Of a stretch of 64,000 bases of DNA, positions 24,516 through 36,239 are shown piece after piece (positions within the stretch are counted from its first letter, which is position 1; every line of letters starts with the position of its first letter). The notes below the pieces were generated by a model. It was given only the letters and a program-made list of their open reading frames with translations. It had not been told where the DNA came from and did not search any database. Position numbers and translations under genes: made by a program. Source of the stretch: Adineta vaga (lineage: Eukaryota > Rotifera); assembly GCA_021613535.1 (NCBI GenBank), contig CP075494.1:12710001-12774000 (forward strand), given 5' to 3'.

Positions 24516-25133
24516 ATGGATATGCCACCAATTCATCAGTGTGTTTTTCTCAGTCATGAACATGAACAATTAAAAGCAACGATTATCGAATTACAAAATC
24601 ATATAGCGCATCTCGAACAAATTCAAATTGATAGAAAAAAAGAACATAATTATTCATGTTCTATTTCATGTCAAACAAATCTTCCTATTCCTCATCAACC
24701 AATTCTTCTTCCGCGACCAGTCAGATCTTCTTCAGATGAACAAATTCATTTACATCGTCTTTTAAATGCTCAAAGTGAATTGTTAAAGAAATATGAACAG
24801 GACACAATTTTTAATCGTCAACAAAGAGAATTGCAAATTTCACCTCCATCAGCATTTATTGACGATTATGAACGACGATTACTTCATTGTCAAAAAGCAA
24901 AACAACAAGCAGAACAACGAGCTATTTCTGCGCAGAAACGTATGACAAAATTAGAAGGACGATACGAACGAATGCGTCAAAAAATGAATGTATTTGATGA
25001 TGGATTTTTTGAAGAAGTGAATGAATTGAAATTTGCAGTACAACAAGCCGTACATCTTAGTCGAGAGTATGAAAAAACCATACAAATGTTAAGTGCTCAA
25101 CTTGGTATTACTTATCCTATTGTAGATTTATAG
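24516..25133 (+). CDS. Coiled-coil protein resembling the C-terminus of CEP290
   Basis: Single-exon 205-aa protein, mostly alpha-helical. The C-terminal ~65 residues match the extreme C-terminal module of CEP290 in pattern: heptads leading into FDDGFFEEVNELKF, then a short coiled coil and a terminal LSAQLGITYP. Human CEP290 has FFEE..DLKY and SEQLGV at the equivalent place. The first half (EHEQLKATIIELQNHIAHLE) is another coiled coil separated by a Pro-rich linker. CEP290 itself is about 2,480 aa and sits in the ciliary transition zone; here no upstream exons of such a protein are present, because C2CD3 ends just before. I read it as a stand-alone CEP290-tail-like gene, possibly a transition-zone or centriolar-satellite factor. 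The ATG follows a perfect acceptor (TTTAG), so a non-coding or trans-spliced leader is likely. Confidence 0.7.
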   Translation: MDMPPIHQCVFLSHEHEQLKATIIELQNHIAHLEQIQIDRKKEHNYSCSISCQTNLPIPHQPILLPRPVRSSSDEQIHLHRLLNAQSELLKKYEQDTIFNRQQRELQISPPSAFIDDYERRLLHCQKAKQQAEQRAISAQKRMTKLEGRYERMRQKMNVFDDGFFEEVNELKFAVQQAVHLSREYEKTIQMLSAQLGITYPIVDL

Positions 25134-25397
25134 ATAATAGCAACAATCTTCTTTTTTTTTGTATTATTAAAGATGTATTGATTTTCTTTTTTGACCTATT
25201 TATTATCGCATGAAGAATGTAATTATACGTACATATAAAATATAGATCATCGCTTGGTTTTTAAAAGTTATGCAATCACAAAAAGCTGTTCATACAAAAA
25301 AAACACAACAAGAATGTTCTTAGACGTTTGTTTTTCTTTTATAGCTATTCATACTGTCTTCAAGTTTGGATATTGTCTAATAAAATAATCTTGTTTT

Positions 25398-28202
25398 TCA
25401 TAAGAATGTCTCAATTTTAGGTGATGGTCGATTTGATTGATCATTTCCATTTGAATTCGGTAGACTCAATTTGCTATGAAGATTCCGTTGAATTCCATCA
25501 GGTGGAAGTTTTTCATCAAGTATTGGCGAATCTTCATCAACATAAACAATATTTACTTTATCACGTGAACTATTTGTTGAACATGTTAATTGAGATGGTC
25601 GTTTTGGTCCTAATCGTCTTTGTTTAACAGGTGTTAATGATGCAGAATCTTGAGTCAATGGATGTGTTGTATTTGATTGCCGTTGATGATAATGATTTGC
25701 TGTTGTTGAAATATGATCTACAGATTTTGTTGAAGATGATAAACTATTATCATATAAATGACGATGATGAGAATTATCTTTTAAACGTTGATATTTATCT
25801 TTCGTTGGACTGTCCGTTATTGATATTGTATTATGATTTTCAATAACATTATCTTTTAATGCTTCTTGATTTTCAACATTTTTAGTTTTACGTTTAGCTG
25901 CTTCATCCATCATTCCTTCAGCTAGACTATTTAAAGTTTCCAAACGTAATAAATTAAGGTCAACATCTTGAAATTTTTGTTGACGATAAACTTCAGATTG
26001 ACCATGGACATATAAAGCAACAATATCGCATACAAATGTTGCTAAACCGAGAATACCAATTAGAGAACCAATATTTAAACTTAATGTAATCAAATCAAAA
26101 CGACCAGCATGGCCACTAACCTATAGAAGAAGAAGGAAAACGTTTAAAAACTATATATTCCTTAAATATCGAGCTTTAATTCGATGTTACTATAAATTAA
26201 TTATAAAATAGAAATACTTACAGAAATGATAAAACGAAGACCAAACGCTTTAGTTAAAGTACGAAGTGATCGATTTTGATGTTTCCAATGTGATGCAAAA
26301 CTAAATGAAAAAATAATTATTCAGAAAAACTTTTCCATGAATCATTTTCTTACCGAAAATTAAAACCTGGAGAAAATGAACCTTCTTTAAATTTCGCATC
26401 GAGACGTCCAAATGAATATTCGGGTAGACATTGATTCAATGGTTTATCAAGATTACATCTCCAATCAATTTTAACTCGTATAACACCGCCCAATTTTAAC
26501 ATATTCTCTTGTTCCTCAGGATCACTTTCAATAATATCCAATAAAGTTCCTACACGAAATATTGGACATATCGGATGTTCGTCTTTTTCATAATTACACG
26601 CTTTCAAGTAATCTGAACTTTGTTGAATATTTTTTCTTATTACTTTAAAACGTGGAAATTCAATGAAATTTTTAATAAATATTGTAAAATTTAATGCATC
26701 ACGTATTGGGTTTGGAACAACAGTATCATTTTCTACTGGACACCAACCTTCTAATTCACATCGACCGCTTATTGTTTGAGAAGAATTTATTGACGATCTA
26801 CTTGGTTTTATGCATTGACCTAGATATAAATACAAAAATAAGTAATCCATATGTTTTTTTTTGCAACTTACCAGTCCATTTACCATTTGCCTAAAATAAA
26901 TAAACAAAAATATTGCAGTCTGATCAATGAAAAGACTTCTCTATTGAAGAAACAAATGCATTCGAGGTGTTCTGACAGTGAAGTTTGTTTTTGCTGTTCA
27001 AACGAATTTTAACCAAGAAAGAAAGTCATATGTAACTAGGTCAATATTAGATCACGAGAAAGATTATTTGACAAATATTTCAATTATTCTTATATCCAAG
27101 AAATCAATTAAGAGGAAAATGTCGAGGATATGTACATAGAAGCACAACAAATACTATCAATATTGTTGAGAATCACACTATATTAGAACTGTGTTCACAG
27201 TTGTACTTCTTTTGATGTCATTATCGAGTGTTCATCAATCATCTGTAAATAAAACGCGATCAACATTAATTCTAAGCACGAAATTCATACATCCTGATAG
27301 AATAAATGTATTATACGATTTATTATCGTACATGACATGAAAAAAAAAGAAAAGAATTAGCCATAATATAGATTCTACTTCTTTCAGTTATCTTCACGTT
27401 TGGTACATACTTTATGAAAATCTTTATTTTGACATTCACTATGATTAGAACAAGCTGTTGCTTTTTCATAAGATGCTTCTGAAATATCGATAAATGAAAT
27501 CATTCTTGTACAATTTTCAGAGTTTATCTCAATATACCTGGACATTTTGAATGTTCTTGATCAGTACGAATAAAATTTGTCATTAAAAATAAAGCATTAT
27601 TTTCTTGTGGAGGAACAATATAATCTTTATAGAAAAGAAGACAAATTTATTCAATGCTTTTCTTTTCATTATTTGAAGAAGAAAAAAAAACAATTTACCT
27701 GCACCATCAACAACTAAAGTTTCATTTGGTCCTGTTTGATTATAACCAATACCCTAGTGAGCAACAACAAAATCAACTAGAGAAAAAAACAAAAATCTTC
27801 ATTTATTTACCTTCACTTTTAATGTAATTGATGAAATAATGGATGTATCCGTTTCTTGATAACCTTTTTTATAAATCATTAGATATGCAATTCCATAGCA
27901 TAGAATTAAAAGTTGAATTAATCGACATGTAAGAGCAACTGAAATGAATAAAAATTATATAATTTTCTTTTTCAAATATAAGAATTCTCATCTGAGACAT
28001 ATGTTTTTTTTTTCTTTCCATATCTAGTCTTTTCTCTAGATGGATCGTTCGTATGCTTACTTGATATGGAATGAATAGTGACGATTTTTGGTGTTTCATA
28101 TTCATAGATAAACCCATGACAGATTGATCTTATATGTGAGAATGAAAAATAATCTCGAAATGATAAACATTGTACGGCACCCATCGATGGTCTAGAAGAC
28201 AT
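25398..28202 (-). CDS. P2X purinoceptor (ATP-gated cation channel)
   Basis: Predicted 588-aa subunit of a trimeric ATP-gated channel. Exons in coding order: 28202-28061, 27938-27811, 27753-27699, 27624-27538, 27478-27411, 26890-26872, 26819-26354, 26300-26222, 26120-25398. The N-terminal cytoplasmic YETPKIVTI carries the conserved Thr-x-Lys site. TM1 follows (LIQLLILCYGIAYLMIY). The ATP-binding lysines lie in LKVKG. Conserved Cys-rich and FPRF motifs follow, then CPIFRVG, GGVIRVKIDWRC and the second ATP-binding element NFR...K (GFNFRFASHWK). The TM2/selectivity region reads GRFDLITLSLNIGSLIGILG. The ~190-residue cytoplasmic tail is long for a P2X, low-complexity Ser/His/Asn-rich, and lacks the Cys-rich palmitoylation region and ballast domain expected of P2X7. 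One intron (26891-27410) is 520 nt, unusually long here. All key ligand residues are intact, so it should be functional. Confidence 0.95.
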
Positions 28203-29286
28203 ATTCTAAAATATTAGATTTGAATCTCGAAAAACAATACTCTAAAATAAACAAAATAGATAGTCTTGTCTTCACACATGTATTGTTTCCGACATTCTCA
28301 CAGTAAATATGGTTTACTAAGAATAACAACAATAGGTTTATATACGCTCGAAGCAATGACAGACATTTTTACTCTGAGCATGTTTTTCAAATGACCTTCG
28401 ATGTGTATCCTTAAAAACAATGTCAACTGACGAGCATTATTATCAATACTAGAGAAACATAAACATCTCATTTCATGAAAATCTTTAAACTTAGCAAGCA
28501 AGCTGACTAAAGATCGATTAATGGGTTAATTAATAAATAAAAATCCATATTATCTGTCATTCTATCCGTATTAACATTCTTCCTATAGATTACTTCCCAT
28601 CATATTCGAGACGACCATCTGTGCTAAATCGAAGATCAGTATACATAAACATGTGCGTGTTATAAATTCTATCTAGGTTAATAATTGATGCAGTATTGTC
28701 TTAGATTACTTCTTCTAATTCTAATAAATCTATGCGCATTATACATCTTGATGGTTTAAATAACTTAACTTACTATGATTTATTTTAGATGCGGAATTCG
28801 GAGAACAATTGATCAGGACTATCTATGCAAGTGCCTATGTTGTGTCTTTTGATCAATTTAACTTGTTCCGTTCGAATAGAGAACGAGAAAAGAAAGAACT
28901 CGAGTATTAATGGTATTGCTTTTATTCCCTATCGTAATTGTGCCAACAATTTTCCAATGTGATTAAAGCATGTGTACTTTTAATACCCTCTCATCAAAAC
29001 AAAAAAAAACGAGAAATGCTAGTTCTCTTTTGCTGTATCACGCACGCTCAGATAGGTTTTTCATATTTACTGATTTCCCAATGAGAGTAACCAAAAGAGA
29101 AAGAATAAAAAAAGATTGTCGGAACAGATGCAAGAAATTAGTCGATCAATTGATAAGCAGCATAGAAACTCAAGGTATTCTTTGTATTATTGAACTTATT
29201 CACGTAGTTTATTGCTCTACATGATTATTGTGTATCTATCATTATCAAACAAAAGAATGAATTATCTCCTAGGCTTGCTCAGAAGA

Positions 29287-29382
29287 TCAATCAACTCTTG
29301 TATTTTCTTCTCCTTCTTCTTCTTGTTCTTGTTCTTCTTCTGTAAATCCGGTGACAACAAAAATATCTTTCGGATATGATAT
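29287..29382 (-). other. Possible orphan terminal exon
   Basis: Directly after a good acceptor (polypyrimidine then GTAG) the minus strand reads an open frame of 31 codons ending in TGA. It begins with ISYPKDIFVVTGFTEEEQ and ends in a Glu-rich tail. It has normal codon use, but I find no matching upstream exon. It could be the end of an unannotated gene, an alternative 3' exon, or chance. Confidence 0.2.
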
Positions 29383-30099
29383 CTACGAGAAAAAAAAAAG
29401 ATTTCTTAATCACGTCAAAATTAGAAGGAAACAAAACTTCTCTGTCATTAATTCTTTTTTTAGGAGAGAAAAAGATAAATGACTTTTCTACAAATCTAAG
29501 AAATATAATCGTGTAGTGTCATGGAGAGATGAAGTTTTACCACTCTGACATTCAATTAGAATCTCTTGAATGTCTATTGATGATATATTATAAACAAAAG
29601 TTGATTCATTCTAGACGATGAATGTTTAAAAGAAATCAAAGATGACAAACATCATACTGGTACAATTACAAATGAACGGAAATAAGGACTTCAGATATGT
29701 TTATGGTTCTTTCCACGAAATACATCATTGACATATGACAAATATTTGACAAGGAACTTTTCTAGTCAAATTAAAGCTATGCGTTCCTCATCTACATTCA
29801 AAATCTCATCAGATAGAATATGTAAATCAAATCTCTCTCTTACCGTCCGTAATCAGTGTAGTTCGTTAGGAAAACAGAATGATGGAATCTAAAGTAAATA
29901 TATAGTCGAAGAACAACAGTGCAGAGACAAACTATGACAATAAAGCAATAAAAAGTGCATTGGTAGACAAAAAATAGTGATTGCAAGAATAATTAGCAGA
30001 TCGATCGAATGTATAGCTAGTCTTGTTGATCGACGTTTAGTTCTTCTTCTTTTTCTTTCCTTCTGTTTTCTCAATATCTCTTGTTTTTCTATTTTGTAA

Positions 30100-30119
30100 A
30101 TATATATATATATATATAT
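30100..30119. repeat. (TA)n microsatellite
   Basis: About ten TA units inside the gene-poor region. Confidence 0.9.
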
Positions 30120-31413
30120 GTTTTGCTCTCACTGAAGAGAATGAATGTAAAGAAAAGTACTAATAATTACAAGAACTTATCAACGGTTGATGCTAAAATC
30201 ATGTGGATATGTCAAGATGGTTGAGAATTTCATTCTGTAAAACTCTAACAAGAAAGACATGAATAAAAAATTGCTATTTATATCAATGAAATGGAATCTT
30301 TTTCTCTCGCGGAAACATCTGTATGAAAGGCAGTTTTTTTGACAGTTCACTTTTTTGCTAAGCAGATGACATTTTAATATAATAATTGAATTGAACATTT
30401 CAAGTGTTTTAATAATGATTATATTTTAGTTATACGTATCTAAGATTTTCAAAAAAAAAAGCAATCACAATTATAGTTAGAGGACGTATAGTGGAAAACA
30501 ACATATCGACTCATTTATTTGTACATGAATGATACTGTAATATATCTCAGAAATGATTAACAACATACAGCTGTTCCTCTTCGTCAGTAGTAGTAGAATT
30601 ATAACGAGAGAAATTAGTCCGATGAGGAAAAAATGTTTAGATGAAAAGAACAGTTATGAGAATAACAAAGATTTGAAAAATAAATCATTATTCATTAAAT
30701 GAGAAGAATGAATAAAGAAAAAGTTATATATTAAATCAGAAATTGGACGAGACAAATATCAATTTAATGATCAACATATTTAACGAACTGATTTGTCAAT
30801 ATGGATCCTAAGTAGCAATAGAATCTATGAAAACAGCTGGATGCTATTATCAATAAGAACGTTTATTTGCTGCTGTTATTATAGTATTATCATAACGAAA
30901 GACCAGTGCATAATTGATTGTGAAAAAAGAAAAGTTAATTTTTCAAAATCTATAATTTTCTTCATTGAAATTATCAATTGTATAATAATGTCATAACTAT
31001 CTAATGTTCTTTCATCATCTAAATATAAATTAGTTCTACATATGTTAGTTTATTCCATAGTGACATTGACCTTTAGTGAGAAAAAATGTAACTTACAGAA
31101 CATACTTTCAAAGAAAAGATATTCTATAAGATTATTATAGTGAATATTCGATGATACTCAATGAAACTTGAGAGTGATTAATGTCCATCTATAAACAAGA
31201 TAAAATGATCTTAATATTTGGTAGACGTGATATTGATGACAACCAATGATATTGACGAAGAAGAATTGTATTTTTTCCCCCCGATAAATACAGTTTATTT
31301 CAATAGAGATAAATATGTTTTCAAGTATTCTTACTTGAGAAAATAATGACGAAGAATACTATCACAAAAATATAAACATGACAAAAAACAACGAAATAGA
31401 GTTTAGTAAAGTT

Positions 31414-32774
31414 TCAATCATCATCATCATCATCAGGAATGGCGGGTGGAAGTGGAGAAGATGAAGTTCGTGAAAGACTTCTTGGATTCGGAGAAGATTC
31501 TGAAGATAAATCATTTGCATATAAACATTCGAGTTTCTGTGTATATTCTGCTTCATATTGTAATGTTTTCACTTTTTCTTCAGCAAGAGTTTGTTCATAA
31601 TAGGAAGTCAGTTCGAAATTTTCTAATTCAGCTGTTAAATATTGTTCATTTAACATTTCATTTTCATGTTTAAGTAATTCATACTCAGCTAATAAGTTCG
31701 CATATTCTAAAACCAAATGATCGAACTTTAGTTCTTTGGAAAAAAAGCCGGATTTACCTTGTTCAAGATCTTGTTGCAATCGATGAGTTTTATCCGCGTT
31801 TTCATTCAATTTTTTCAATTGTTCACAACAATCATCTTCTAATTTTTTTCGTTCATTTACAAAATCATCATTCATTCGTTTTAATATATTTTGTAAACGA
31901 TTGACTTCATTTTGTAAATCAATTTCACTAATATAATCATTCTGTTTTTCGACTAGACTTTCTTTGAAATTTGATTCGAATTTTAAAAATTTCGAATCTT
32001 CATCAACATCAATCGCATCTTTCACAATGGTTGATGTATCTGTCGAAGAATATTTGATATTCATTAGAGTTTTATTCGATGGAATACATTTCATTATATG
32101 CAATTCTTTTCGATTAAAATAATGTGGTTTATCAAGAATAATTCGATCGACTTGATCTAAGAAGAAAAAGGACAAAAAGATCTAAGATCAATTTGAACCA
32201 TTTCATTTACCATAATCAGCAAATTCTACAAGGAAATAATCAAAGTTTGTTTCATGACAATATTTACAAGCATAAATCGGTCCATAAGAAGAAAAATATG
32301 CACGTAATTCTTTGAGAAAATCTTCATCGATTTCAAGAAAATCACTAATAATCATAATATCACGTGTTATTTCGATATGTTCTTGAGGATGTTCGGTACT
32401 AAATGGTAGGGCACGTTTAACATGTCTAAATTATATCACAGAATTCAATGTAATTCGAGTAAATATTAAGATAAATCACTTACAGATGTCGACCATCGAG
32501 TCGATGTGGACGCCTAGTCATACATCGATCGACACTTTGAACATTTTCATATGTTATAAAAACATGACCACCACCTGTTGGTGAACTAAAATTGTAATGA
32601 TGAATCGTACCAAATTGTTCAAAATAAGTTCTAAAATAAGAATCAAAACAGAACTGAATTTAAGACTTGCAAAATAAGTACGAACAATAAAGTATGAGGT
32701 TCTGTTTGATAACTAACACCACTAACACAGATTTCCAAATGAAGAGATTCAAGGTGTTGACGATAACTGGACAT
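31414..32774 (-). CDS. RRM RNA-binding protein with coiled coil and Asp tail
   Basis: Predicted 397 aa. Exons in coding order: 32774-32686, 32630-32484, 32425-32211, 32156-31414. Residues ~12-85 form an RNA-recognition motif: LEICVSGVSY as strand 1 (RNP2-like), YFEQFGTIHHY, then GGGHVFITYENVQSVDRCM as RNP1-like, and GRHLHVKRALP. A second, more divergent RRM (~105-180) has FLKELRAYFSSYGPIYACKY and DYFLVEFADYDQVDRII. The layout of two tandem RRMs recalls hnRNP A/B-type proteins. After that come ~170 residues of coiled coil (LQNEVNRLQNILKRMNDDF, YANLLAEYELLKHENEML) and a Ser/Pro-rich end with six Asp. The segment 31707-31757 (51 nt, GT-AG) is probably an intron; removing it gives 380 aa and a continuous heptad pattern. 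RNA targets are unknown. Confidence 0.8.
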
Positions 32775-33050
32775 TGAAGATGAGATTACTACTATCTAGA
32801 ATTTGTTCGCATGAATGAATGAATGAAAGAAGAAAAATGTTAGTCATTGACTTAACGGATATCAGTAGAGGCAGCACATGTAAGAAGAATGTCTCCTAAA
32901 TATAACAGAAATAGATATTTCATTTCATCCGATATATACGTCGCTCAATTTTAAAATAATTCTATCAAATTAATGTTCACTTCAATAATTGTTCAAAATT
33001 TATATCTGCAAAAACCAACATTCACAATTTTTACAATAAACAAAAAGAAC

Positions 33051-33503
33051 CTATTCTAAGCCCGCGATCATTTTCAATAGATATTGTCGAGCTTCTTGCA
33101 TTTCATTAGTTAATAGTTGATTTTTGGTTGTTAATGTAGTTAAATCCTTTTTTAATTTTGTATTTTCACTAATTAATTCAAGAGATTCAGTTTGAAAATA
33201 TCCATTTGAACAAGGCAAATCATTTGTTTGATTTTTCAATTGTTTTTCTTTTAAATTAAGTTCTAAACGCATCAGATCAAGTTCTAATTTATATTCATGT
33301 AATAATGTTGAAGACTTTTCTAGTTCATTACAAAGTTTACTAATTTGTTCTTCATGAGTTTTTTGTAATTGAACTATTCGTTGTTCATAATCTTCTTTTT
33401 GTTGAATAAGATCATTTTTTAAAGAAATAATATTATTATTATTATCTGGTTCACATTTTACTGTTCGATATATATCCGGAGAGATGGGAGAATTACAATT
33501 CAT
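33051..33503 (-). CDS. Small coiled-coil protein, unrecognised
   Basis: Single open frame of 150 aa. After a short Asn-rich N-terminus, almost the whole protein is coiled coil (VQLQKTHEEQISKLCNELEK, LMRLELNLKEKQLKNQ, LTTLTTKNQLLTNEM). It lies between two other minus-strand genes (276 bp to the RRM gene, ~770 bp to the 34271-35902 gene). The ATG follows a perfect acceptor (TTGTTTTCAG), so a leader intron or trans-splicing is likely, or else an upstream coding exon was missed. I do not recognise a family, and coiled coil alone does not define a function. Confidence 0.6.
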   Translation of the reverse strand: MNCNSPISPDIYRTVKCEPDNNNNIISLKNDLIQQKEDYEQRIVQLQKTHEEQISKLCNELEKSSTLLHEYKLELDLMRLELNLKEKQLKNQTNDLPCSNGYFQTESLELISENTKLKKDLTTLTTKNQLLTNEMQEARQYLLKMIAGLE

Positions 33504-34270
33504 CTGAAAACAAAAAAAGTTTCATTGTAGATGTATTCATACTAAGATTGTTTATAACGTTAAAATTGGGTATTTCTAAATGAACGATCCAGATAATATG
33601 AATCAAGATGGCGCGAATCAGTTCTTTTTTTATTAGAGAAGAATATACAATTTATATTTTCTCATTGGTTCATGAACGAAAGGACTATCAAAGATGTTTT
33701 CTTTTGTGTTCTTGAAATCAAATTATGAGATACGGATAATCGATTGTCTAAAGTTAGCTTTTCATTTACTGAGGATAAAGGTAAAGATCTATGCATATAA
33801 ACGAATCAAATTCGAAATGAAAGCTGTTTGACTGATGAAAGATGGCCTATATTAAGATCATTACTAACAAAAATGGATTAACATCAGAACAGTAAAGAGA
33901 TTAGACACTTTCTTCCTTCGAGAAAGATCTTTTACATTAACACATCTTGGACCTTAGTAAAACTTATTTTTCATCAAAATTCTTTCGTACATGATATTAT
34001 CATGTAAACTAATGGGTTTGAATTATTTCTATTTAAGATAACCGCTACGGTATTCTATTTGACAAGCAACACAATGCGTTTTTTCACTTAACATCATGCT
34101 CTCGTAATTCGAAATATTTTCGCTCATATGTATCTGTTAGATTCTTATCATTAATCTTTGTTCATATATGTTTTATGAAAAATTTCTTTAGTCAATTAAT
34201 ATTATTATCATCGATGTTTTATACACACGCATACATTACACAGAAAAATATTGAACAGAAATAAATACAA
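33504..34270. other. Intergenic region
   Basis: About 770 bp, AT-rich, no supported coding potential. It should hold the 3' UTR of the gene to the right and the leader of the small coiled-coil gene. Confidence 0.5.
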
Positions 34271-35902
34271 TCAAATATGAAGCATACTAATAATTTTTTC
34301 AATTCGTTGTGTCGCTGCATCGAACATAGAAATTTTAATTGTAAATAAATCGGGATCATCAATTGAACGCAAACATTCTAATAGTTCCATGAATTCTTGT
34401 CCAATTGCTGAACATTTTAATTCTCGAATACGTATTTGTGCGTCACGATCAAATGATTCATTATCTAATTTAGCATTGATAATTTGTGTTTGTGATCGTT
34501 TCAAAAGAGCTGTTGGTAAGTGCAATTGATTATTATGATGTGGTAAACGACGTGGTGAACGATTCACTTCATCGTTTATTGCTAAGACTGTTGTAGATCG
34601 TGCAAAGCGAAATTCATTTGATGGTGGTGGAGGAGGAGGAGCCGGTGGTAGCATTTGAGTTTTCATAATCATATCATTCGTAGTTTCTATTGATGGAACC
34701 GTCATAGTATTACTTTTATCACCAAATAACTAGAAGAAGAAAGATATTCATGATTTGATACATTTGATTTTTCTAAACTTACATCAAGAATACGTGTTGT
34801 TTGTCGTTGTGTACGATTTGTTGGACGAACAATATTGACCATTTCATTTTGATCTAATCGTTCGGGAACAAATTGACGTTCATTTAAATTCTCTGCTAAA
34901 GGTTCACCAGGCTTTTTAAATAGATAGAAAATAATAAGATAGAATAGAATATATCGATAAACCTACGTAGAGTCGAACATATTTGTACAACCAAATACCA
35001 AATGGTACATCGATATTTTTAAGAAGTATTTCATCAACTTCAGTGCGTTCAGGAACAACTAAAATCAACAATCGAATGAAAGAGAGAGAAAATATACTGA
35101 ATAGAATCTTACGAAGTCCAGGTCCAGTGTAACCAATACGTCGTTTTTCATCCATTAAATGTCGATAATCAAAGCCTAGACGACTTTAAAAAAAATCAAT
35201 TTTTATATGATAGTTGTTTTGTTGTAAAATTGAATCTTACTCGCATGCCTGCTTAATAGAATAATTTGTTGGTACAGCATTTTCATCACCATACTGTTCA
35301 TGTTGTTTACTAAATATTGAAAAGTGAAAAGATATAATCAATTAATATGCTAATGTCTCGTACTGAACAGTGGATTGACGATTGACAACAGTTGACGTAC
35401 GACGAGCAGCGGATGGCATAGGCGTATGCGCTTGATTCCGTGGAAAAATTGAACTGAAAACATTGCTTAGAGAAAGAGACTATGATTTCAATGGTCTTCT
35501 TACGGTCGTGATTGCACTGGTGGATCACGTGAAGAATTCATTGTTGGACGACTCGTTTGACGATGTGCTGTTCTAAAAATAGAAAATCATTTCCAATTTA
35601 TCAATGAAGTTTATATTATCAACAACTTACTTAGCTTGTTGATAGGATGCTGGAGATGGTTGACTAAAATAAAATGATCAGGTTCGATTATTTCGAAAGA
35701 GAAAAAGAAATATATACGGTGCAACTCGTCGCATTTGGTGTTGTTGTTGTTGGTGGTGTGGCTGATGCGATGAAGGCATCGGTGGTCGAAGACCACTTGG
35801 TGCAGGCGGTCGTAGACCACTAAAAGAATATTATAAACTGAAATATATACTTTTTAAAATAAAAACATACGTTGAACGAACTGCTGTTGGTGGACGAAGC
35901 AT
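34271..35902 (-). CDS. Conserved-looking protein of unknown function, proline/arginine-rich N-terminus
   Basis: Predicted 381 aa from ten short exons in coding order: 35902-35871, 35819-35718, 35663-35631, 35572-35504, 35453-35364, 35309-35241, 35183-35113, 35058-34967, 34911-34783, 34729-34271. Residues 1-110 are disordered and rich in Pro, Arg, Ser, Gln and His (MLRPPTAVRSTGLRPPAP). A compact, folded-looking core follows: SIKQACDRLGFDYRHLMDEK, RRIGYTGPGLLVPERTEVDE, ILLKNIDVPFGIWLYKYVR. Then come QFVPERLDQNEMVNIVRP, a poly-Pro segment (PPAPPPPPP) and a helical C-terminus (GQEFMELLECLRSIDDPDL). Poly-Pro followed by a helical module hints at an SH3/WW/profilin-binding scaffold, but that is inference. 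It is divergent from ARMC9 with 337 bp between start codons, so the two may share a promoter. I do not recognise the family. Confidence 0.7.
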
Positions 35903-36239
35903 AATTAATATCAATAAATGTCACTTGATGATAAAAAAAAAGCGAACGAACGAACGATCAAGACTTTTTGGAAACAAAGGTCTTTGTCCCATTGAAATAG
36001 TGCGGTTTAAATCAAGTGAATTTCTTTGCTCTCAAAATAAATTTTGCTTTTATTTAAAATATCTTTATTTAATAATTTCACTCATTTTTTAAAGTTGTTC
36101 AATAGAAAAAATTTCGCTCAATAGATGTCATTAGTAATGCCAAAATCGATTGAGGTATTGTCATAACAACAGATCGAAATACTTACATCGGATTAAACAA
36201 ATCAATCAATTAGATCGGCTATTGAATAAAAACAAGTTA
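35903..36239. promoter_or_regulatory. Shared divergent promoter region
   Basis: 337 bp between the start codons of the unknown 381-aa gene (-) and ARMC9 (+). It must contain both promoters and leaders. No motif can be assigned with confidence; no full X-box is visible. Confidence 0.5.

Larger units (their letters stand above)
28203..31413. other. 3.2-kb region with no convincing gene
   Basis: The longest gene-poor stretch. Open frames are short and lack signatures. Two pieces on the minus strand are worth noting: a possible terminal exon at 29287-29382, and a hydrophobic frame at 29889-30074 preceded by a basic run. A (TA)n microsatellite sits at 30100-30119. The right part presumably contains the 3' UTR of the RRM gene. 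No transposon ends, tRNA or long repeats are visible. Confidence 0.5.

Noticed and set aside
25421-25846. Two plus-strand open frames opposite the P2X tail
   Set aside because: Both are antisense to the low-complexity C-terminal tail of the P2X gene and show no independent signal.
28970-29224. 84-codon plus-strand open frame in the gene-poor region
   Set aside because: Composition is irregular, with no domain and no splice partners; treated as chance.
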